A DNA stretch of 9,714 nucleotides. It comes from Candidatus Tectimicrobiota bacterium (lineage in GTDB: Bacteria; UBA8248). The notes below the pieces were generated by a model. That model did not search any database and was not told the origin of the DNA. It saw only the letters and a list, made by a program, of their open reading frames with translations. This document shows, in pieces, positions 5,822 to 9,714 of the stretch. The stretch covers positions 1 to 9,714 of the forward strand of contig JACPCT010000098.1 of the NCBI GenBank assembly GCA_016184445.1, given 5' to 3'. Position 1 is the stretch's first letter. Every line of letters begins with the position of its first letter. A program made the translations under genes and the position numbers.

Positions 5822-6904
5822 GTGCGAGTGGGCATCCACGCTTCGGAAAGCCGCTCTTTCCTGACGCGCCGGGCGGCCCGGTGGCTGGGTCTGCTGGCGG
5901 CACCCCTCCTCGCGGGAGGGTGCGTCTTCCTCCCGCCGGCCGAGATCGCCCAGCTCGCGCCCCGGCCCCGCCACGGCGCCGGGCTGAGCCCCTACCGCTA
6001 CCCCGGGGCGGAGGACCGGCCGATCGAGGGCTTCCTGGCCCTGCCCTCCGGCCCGGCCGCCCCCGCCCGGAGCCCGTGCCTCCTCTTCCTCCACGGGCAG
6101 ATCGGCTTCTGGCGCTCCTACCGGCCCTACGCCCTCCAGCTCGCCCAGCTCGGCTACGGCGTCCTCTACATCAACTACTACTCCGCCCGGGTGGTGAACC
6201 TGAAGGAGGGGACCCGCCCCTTCGAGGAGCGGGTGGCGCGGCTGCGCCTCCTGCTGGAGGACATGGCGCGCGGGGTGGACGCCCTCGCCGCCCACCCGCG
6301 CTGCGACCCGGGAGGGGTGACGGTGGTGGGCTTCTCCCTGGGCGGGAGCTACGCCTTCCACGTCGCGGCGCTGCGGCCCCGCAAGGTGGCCGCCATCGTC
6401 TCCTTCTACGGCGGCTACCGCTTCGAGCCCCTGATGGACACCTGGGACATCCGCCTCGCCTACCTCTTCGCGGACGAGGACGGGCGGCGCTGGCATCAAT
6501 GGTTCGCCCGCCAGGATCCCCTCTCCCTCATCGGGAAGATCCGGGCGCCCGTCCTTCTCCTCCACGGGAGGAAGGACACCTGGATTCCCTCCCGGCAGGC
6601 GACGGAATACCTCGAGGCGCTCCAGGGCCGGGGCATCCCCGCCGACCTGGCGCTCCTCCCGGAGGCGAACCACGACTTCATGTTCAGCTTCAACCCTTCG
6701 GCGGGGCAGCGGGCGGTGGGCCATCTGGTGAACTTCCTGGAGCGGCGGGTCCTGGCGTCCTTCCGGATGGGATGCTCGCCCGGCGGGTACGGGGCCCTGC
6801 CCCCCTGCCCCGAGAGCGTCCCCGCCCAGACGGCGAGCCAGCCGGGGAACCGGGGCGCCTCGCCTATCCTCCACTCGGCCCCCGCACCCGATCCCAGGCC
6901 GTGA
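5822..6904 (+). CDS. Dienelactone-hydrolase-like alpha/beta hydrolase, predicted lipoprotein
   Basis: This 360-residue protein has an N-terminal export signal: TRRAARW, a hydrophobic run (LGLLAAPLLAGG) and a Cys at residue 34 as a near-canonical lipobox (LLAGGC). The twin Arg makes Tat export conceivable. The alpha/beta hydrolase core shows an oxyanion-side LFLHG (88-92), the nucleophile elbow GFSLGG (Ser172), the acid in LLLHGRKDTWIP (Asp252) and the His in PEANHDFM (His284). Ser replaces the Cys of true dienelactone hydrolases, so esterase or lipase-like activity is likely; the substrate is unknown. GTG 5822 or GTG 5828 is the start, both with weak ribosome-binding sites. After the natural end of the fold (VNFLERRV, about 310) there is a 50-residue Pro/Ala/Gly/Ser-rich tail. 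Its last 41 nt overlap the convergent peroxiredoxin gene, so the original stop may have been lost. Confidence 0.83.
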   Translation: MRVGIHASESRSFLTRRAARWLGLLAAPLLAGGCVFLPPAEIAQLAPRPRHGAGLSPYRYPGAEDRPIEGFLALPSGPAAPARSPCLLFLHGQIGFWRSYRPYALQLAQLGYGVLYINYYSARVVNLKEGTRPFEERVARLRLLLEDMARGVDALAAHPRCDPGGVTVVGFSLGGSYAFHVAALRPRKVAAIVSFYGGYRFEPLMDTWDIRLAYLFADEDGRRWHQWFARQDPLSLIGKIRAPVLLLHGRKDTWIPSRQATEYLEALQGRGIPADLALLPEANHDFMFSFNPSAGQRAVGHLVNFLERRVLASFRMGCSPGGYGALPPCPESVPAQTASQPGNRGASPILHSAPAPDPRP

Positions 6905-7432
6905 GGAGGTCGGACGCCGCGGGGTGGTCCGCCGCGTCCCTCCCCCAGTGGCCCCAGCGGATCGTCCCCCCGCCGTCGATGAGGAAGGCGCCCGGGAGGC
7001 GGGAGCGGTCCCCGGCGGTGCGGCCCTGCCGGTGGCCCCGCAGCATGGCCCAGAAACCCCGCGAGACGGTGTGGAGATTGAGCATCTGGCCCATCCCCCC
7101 CGGCCGAGCCCGAAGGCGTCGTAGGCCGCCCCGGCCGGGTCCCCCAGGCAGGGGAAGGGGGCGCCGAGCATCCCGCACACCGCCGCGGAGGAGGCCCCCT
7201 CCGCCGGGCTCACCGCCGCCACCTGAAGCTTCCGCTCCTCGAAGGAGGGCCACGCGCGGCGCAACTGCGCCAGCTGCTCGCGGCAGAAGATTCACCCCAG
7301 GTGGCGGAGGAAGACGAGGGCGAGCGGCCCCCGCGCCCACAGGGCGGAGAGGAGGACCGGAGCCCCCCGCCCGTCCTCGAACCCCACCTCCGGGGCGGGG
7401 CCTCCGGGCCCGGCCTGTTCCGGCGCTTGCAT
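6864..7432 (-). CDS. Peroxiredoxin-like (AhpC/TSA) protein, probable selenoprotein with in-frame UGA; one frameshift
   Basis: The start ATG at 7432 has an ideal AAAGGAGG (7438-7445) five bases upstream. The frame reads 46 residues ending VFLRHLG, meets TGA at 7294-7292, and continues IFCREQLAQLRRAWPSFEER in the same frame. The thioredoxin-fold Prx-like-2 family has F-L-R-H-F-G-C-x-F-C-R-E here, so the UGA replaces the first redox Cys and would give U-x-x-C with Sec47 and Cys50. A SECIS-like stem-loop follows. Downstream, VAAVSPAEG, PFPCLGDPAGAAYDAFGLGRG, then LPGAFLIDGGGTIRWGHWGRDAADHP all fit the family. Between GLGRG and MGQMLN the frame slips by one in a 7-G run (7099-7105); eight G would restore it and give 189 residues. 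Role by family: thiol peroxidase or redox oxidoreductase. Two interruptions also allow a decaying gene or sequence errors. Confidence 0.72.
7254..7277 (-). promoter_or_regulatory. Candidate bacterial SECIS stem-loop downstream of the UGA
   Basis: On the mRNA, the core stem GGCGC/GCGCC encloses the tetraloop AGUU (plus 7258-7271, including the loop). A U-G pair and bulged outer pairs extend it to about nine pairs. The loop is centred about 27 nt after the UGA and has G at its second position. A short stem with G in the first two loop bases at about 16-37 nt is what the bacterial SECIS model expects for SelB binding. The structure lies in coding sequence that fits the protein family. Confidence 0.55.
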
Positions 7433-7476
7433 CGCGGCCTCCTTTTCGCTGGGCTGGGCGGCCCTCCCCGCCTCCC

Positions 7477-7507
7477 ATCATACCCCGCTCCCCCCGGCGG
7501 CGGGCAA
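7477..7507 (-). promoter_or_regulatory. Predicted leftward promoter for the peroxiredoxin-like gene
   Basis: On the minus strand TATGAT (plus 7477-7482) matches 5 of 6 -10 bases. TTGCCC (plus 7502-7507) is a possible -35, but the spacer is 19 nt, longer than ideal. The predicted leader is about 38 nt. Confidence 0.4.
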
Positions 7508-7521
7508 AGCCTCCCGGACGC

Positions 7522-7550
7522 TTGGCAGGAAGCGCCGCGCGTGCCAGAAT
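7522..7550 (+). promoter_or_regulatory. Predicted rightward promoter for the cyclase-M42-MqnA/D operon
   Basis: TTGGCA (7522-7527, 5 of 6) is followed after exactly 17 nt by CAGAAT (7545-7550, 4 of 6), the same -10 hexamer as in the MFS promoter. Transcription would start near 7557, leaving a leader of about 62 nt. The -35 box lies only 14 nt from that of the divergent leftward promoter. Confidence 0.5.
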
Positions 7551-7618
7551 CAGGCCCTCGCGGTCCGGACTTCCCATGCCCGATCCCGGCGTGCGCGTCA
7601 TCCCCGAAGGAGGCCGTC

Positions 7619-8290
7619 ATGCCCCGCTACATCGACATCAGCTGTGAGATCAAGAGCGGCGTCCCCATCCCCCCGGGCGTCCCCCAGAAGGTGAAGCACA
7701 CCACCGCCTACCGGGGCCCCTACTCCCAGCACTGGCAGGCCACCTGGCTCGAGATCAGCGCCCACACCGGCACCCACGTGGACAGCCCGCTGCACGTCGT
7801 GAAGGGCGCTCCCACCATCGGCGCTATCGACTTCCAGCTCTACATGGGCGAGGCCGTCATGCTCGACCTCACCTCGATGGGCAAGGCCAACGCCGTCATC
7901 AAGGCGAGCCACCTGGAGAAACACCAGAAGAAGTGCCGGCCGGGCGACATCATCGTGGTGCGCACCGACTGGGGACGCAAGATGTTCGGCAAGATCGAGT
8001 ACTACACCGAGTCCCCCTACATCGACGTCTCCGCCGCCCGCTGGCTCGTGGCCCGCAAGCCCAAGGCCATCGCCTTCGACTTCTTCGAGGAGTACGACGC
8101 CCGCCGCACCGACTTCGACTCGACCGAGTTCAAGGTGCACCACGTCATGCTGGGCGCGGGCGTGGTCCTCATCGAGGGCCTCGACAACCTGGACAAGGTC
8201 GGGACGGAGCGCTTCTTCATGATGGCCCTCCCCGTCAAGATCGCCGACGCCGAGGCGGCCCCCGCCCGCGCGATCGCGATCGTGGACTGA
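7619..8290 (+). CDS. Cyclase-family metal-dependent hydrolase (kynurenine formamidase-like fold)
   Basis: This 223-residue cytosolic protein has the family's metal-binding signature AHTGTHVDSPLH, with H49, H53, D55 and H59. A second conserved stretch, FKVHHVMLGAGVVLIEGLDNL (H174/H175, E186), is followed by the usual ALPVKI...APARAIAIV ending. Members hydrolyse amide or lactone-like bonds, such as N-formylkynurenine in KynB, or have unassigned catabolic roles. No tryptophan-catabolism gene is visible nearby, so kynurenine formamidase activity is not claimed. The start is firm: AAGGAGG lies 6 nt before the ATG, and the upstream frame has no family similarity. It is the first gene of a run with an M42 peptidase 7 nt downstream. 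Confidence 0.9.
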   Translation: MPRYIDISCEIKSGVPIPPGVPQKVKHTTAYRGPYSQHWQATWLEISAHTGTHVDSPLHVVKGAPTIGAIDFQLYMGEAVMLDLTSMGKANAVIKASHLEKHQKKCRPGDIIVVRTDWGRKMFGKIEYYTESPYIDVSAARWLVARKPKAIAFDFFEEYDARRTDFDSTEFKVHHVMLGAGVVLIEGLDNLDKVGTERFFMMALPVKIADAEAAPARAIAIVD

Positions 8291-8297
8291 GGCGCCC

Positions 8298-9437
8298 GTG
8301 CCCTCCCCCCTGATCGAGAGGCTGGGGGCGCTCTGCGCCCTCCCCGGCCCCCCGGGCCGCGAGGGGGCCGTCCGCGAGGCCATCGCGCGGATGCTCCTCC
8401 CCTCGGCGGACCGCCTCCGCCAGGACGCCTTCGGCAACCTCCTCGCCCAGCAGCACGCCAGCGAGGGCGCCCCCCACCTGCTCCTCCAGTGCCACATGGA
8501 CGAGGTGGGCGTCGTCGTGACCGGCGTGGAGCCGGGCGGCGCCGTGCGCTTCGACAAGGTGGGCCTGCTCGCGGACAGCGTCTTCCCGGGCCGCGAGATC
8601 GACCTCCTCGCCGACGACGGCGCCCTCCACCGGGGCATCGTCAGCATCCGGGGCGGCCACCAGCAGTTCCTCCACGGGGACGACCGCCCCGCCCCCGCCC
8701 AGATGTGGATCGAGATGGGGGGCATGGACGGCGCGGCGGTCCGCGGGCTCGGCATCGGCCCCGGCACCATGGGCCTCTTCCACAGCCCCTTCGCCGCCCT
8801 GGGCGGGGGCGCCTGGAAGTCCAAGGCGGTGGACAACCGCTCGGGCTGCGCCCTCTGCGCCGAGGCCTTCCTGAACGCCCGGCCCCTCGGCGGGCGGCTG
8901 CGGCTCACCGCCGCCTTCTGCGTGCAGGAAGAGATCGGGGCGAGGGGCGCCTCGGTGCTGAACGTCACCCATACCATGGGGGGCAAGCAGCCCGACCTTG
9001 CCATCATCCTCGACGGCGTGGTGGGGGACGGCCCCGAGGGCACCCCGGACGCCCGGGGGATACGCCTGGGCGGGGGCCCCTCGCTCCGGCGCTACGACCA
9101 CCATCCCATGAACTTCCTGGGCTACATCGTCCCGCCCGAGGCCACCGCCTGGGTGAAGGAGACTGCCGGGCGGGCGGGCGTCCCCCTTCAGGAGCACGTC
9201 ATGGTGGGGAGCTTCACCGACGCCGCCACCCTGAGCCGTTCCCTCCCGGGCGGGCTCGTCGTGATCCCGCTCGACCTCCCCCGCCGCTTCGCCCACACCC
9301 CGGTGGAGATGTTCCTCGAAGCCGACCTCGATGCCATGTCCGCCCTGGTGGGGGCCCTCATCCGCCGGGTGGCGGACGGCGACTTCCCCGCCCCCGGCCG
9401 GGACTACAAGGGCCGCGGGCAGAGCGCGTTCGGGTAG
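8298..9437 (+). CDS. M42 family metallopeptidase (FrvX/glutamyl aminopeptidase-like)
   Basis: This is a 379-residue protein of normal M42 length. The co-catalytic metal site can be followed in order: CHMDEVG (H66, D68), KAVDNRSG (bridging D179), VQEEIGARG (catalytic E211, ligand E212), ILDG (D239) and FAHTPVE (H333). An insert-like PDZ/beta domain lies between about residues 75 and 165. Known relatives are dinuclear-metal aminopeptidases, often forming large tetrahedral assemblies; some act on unusual peptides or amide conjugates. It starts at GTG 8298, with GAGG about 6 nt upstream and 7 nt after the cyclase stop, indicating co-translation. The substrate is unknown. Pairing with an amide-bond hydrolase suggests stepwise breakdown of an amide or peptide-like compound (inference). 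Confidence 0.9.
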   Translation: MPSPLIERLGALCALPGPPGREGAVREAIARMLLPSADRLRQDAFGNLLAQQHASEGAPHLLLQCHMDEVGVVVTGVEPGGAVRFDKVGLLADSVFPGREIDLLADDGALHRGIVSIRGGHQQFLHGDDRPAPAQMWIEMGGMDGAAVRGLGIGPGTMGLFHSPFAALGGGAWKSKAVDNRSGCALCAEAFLNARPLGGRLRLTAAFCVQEEIGARGASVLNVTHTMGGKQPDLAIILDGVVGDGPEGTPDARGIRLGGGPSLRRYDHHPMNFLGYIVPPEATAWVKETAGRAGVPLQEHVMVGSFTDAATLSRSLPGGLVVIPLDLPRRFAHTPVEMFLEADLDAMSALVGALIRRVADGDFPAPGRDYKGRGQSAFG

Positions 9438-9453
9438 GCGGAAAGAGGACCGC

Positions 9454-9714
9454 GTGCCCCACACCATCCGCGTCGCCCACAGCCCGGACTCGGACGACGC
9501 CTTCATGTTCCACGCCCTGGCGAACGGGAAGATCGAGACCGGGCGCTACGAGTTCCTCCACGAGCTCCGCGACATCGAGACCCTGAACCAGGCGGCCTTC
9601 CGGGGGGCCTACGAGGTCAGCGCGGTCAGCTTCCACGCCTACTGCCACATCGCCGGCCGCTACGCCATCCTCCCCCACGGGGCGAGCTTCGGGGACGGCT
9701 ACGGGCCCGTCCTC
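9454..9714 (+). CDS. MqnA/MqnD-family (SBP-like) protein, 5' part only
   Basis: The frame begins at GTG 9454 with AGAGGA about six bases upstream and runs to the window edge (87 codons). [24 protein letters not shown], then [27 protein letters not shown] and [14 protein letters not shown], match the periplasmic-binding-protein-like fold of the MqnA/MqnD family. MqnA (chorismate dehydratase) and MqnD (1,4-dihydroxy-6-naphthoate synthase) act in the futalosine route to menaquinone. The [11 protein letters not shown] form differs from MqnD's usual H-S-P-C-P-N-D-T-F, so this may be a paralogue with another role. No signal peptide is present, arguing for a cytosolic enzyme rather than a transporter-binding protein. 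It lies 16 nt after the M42 gene, probably in the same operon. Confidence 0.75.
   Translation, partial: MPHTIRVAHSPDSDDAFMFHALANGKIETGRYEFLHELRDIETLNQAAFRGAYEVSAVSFHAYCHIAGRYAILPHGASFGDGYGPVL

Noticed and set aside
7292..7294. UGA as a true stop making a 46-residue protein
   Set aside because: The sequence after the UGA continues the same family in the same frame with the second active-site Cys, so a real stop there is unlikely unless the gene is dead.
7301..7618. N-terminal extension of the cyclase frame back to 7301
   Set aside because: The extension overlaps the peroxiredoxin gene in antisense, has no family similarity, and the ATG at 7619 has an ideal AAGGAGG.
7598..9506. Long minus-strand open frames opposite the cyclase and M42 genes
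   Set aside because: They are low-complexity shadow frames; the plus strand has full catalytic motifs and good ribosome-binding sites.
1..9714. CRISPR array, tRNA or rRNA genes, insertion sequence ends
   Set aside because: No regularly spaced repeats, cloverleaf-like segments, rRNA-like stretches or transposase motifs were seen by eye; small structured RNAs could still be missed.
9454..9714. Solute-binding protein of an ABC transporter
   Set aside because: The fold is related, but there is no signal peptide and the HSPDSDDAF and GDGYGPV patterns fit the MqnA/MqnD group better.

Overview
This window is very GC-rich, gene-dense bacterial DNA with strong Shine-Dalgarno sites. It looks chromosomal. 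I see no rRNA, tRNA, CRISPR array, insertion sequence or integrase. The gene mix includes tandem MFS transporters, a GT2/GNAT pair, a lipoprotein hydrolase, a cyclase/M42/MqnA-MqnD-like run, and a peroxiredoxin-like gene with an in-frame UGA at a redox position. This suits an uncultured environmental bacterium of a proteobacterial, Tectomicrobia-like or Rokubacteria-like kind, but I cannot fix the lineage from sequence alone.

Layout. 1-661 (-): 5' part of a class I methyltransferase. 662-950: divergent intergenic region with imperfect palindromes resembling dispersed repeats and a promoter for the next gene. 951-3312 (+): two overlapping MFS genes (ATGA). The second looks broken: its reading frame shifts and its second membrane helix is missing. 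3313-3577: palindrome-rich intergenic region ending in a promoter. 3578-4063 (+): small secreted coiled-coil protein of unknown function. 4071-5571 (-): GT2 glycosyltransferase followed by a GNAT acetyltransferase, 1 nt apart. 5572-5821: divergent promoters whose -35 boxes form an inverted repeat, then an 18-codon leader ORF. 5822-6904 (+): dienelactone-hydrolase-like lipoprotein. 6864-7432 (-): peroxiredoxin-like protein. 7433-7618: divergent promoters. 7619-9714 (+): cyclase-family hydrolase, M42 metallopeptidase and the start of an MqnA/MqnD-family protein, tightly spaced like an operon.

Most interesting item. The peroxiredoxin-like gene reads through an in-frame UGA exactly where the family has the first Cys of its G-C-x-x-C-R-E motif. 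A GC-rich stem-loop with a G in its AGUU loop follows, centred about 27 nt downstream, as a bacterial SECIS should. I read it as a probable selenoprotein with a U-x-x-C active site. The same gene also has a 1-nt frameshift in a run of seven G, so a decaying gene or sequencing error must be considered.

Promoters. Four forward transcription units are preceded by a TTG-type -35 box, a 17-nt spacer and an AT-rich -10 box (CAGAAT, TAGAAT or TAAGAT). They predict short leaders and help choose start codons.
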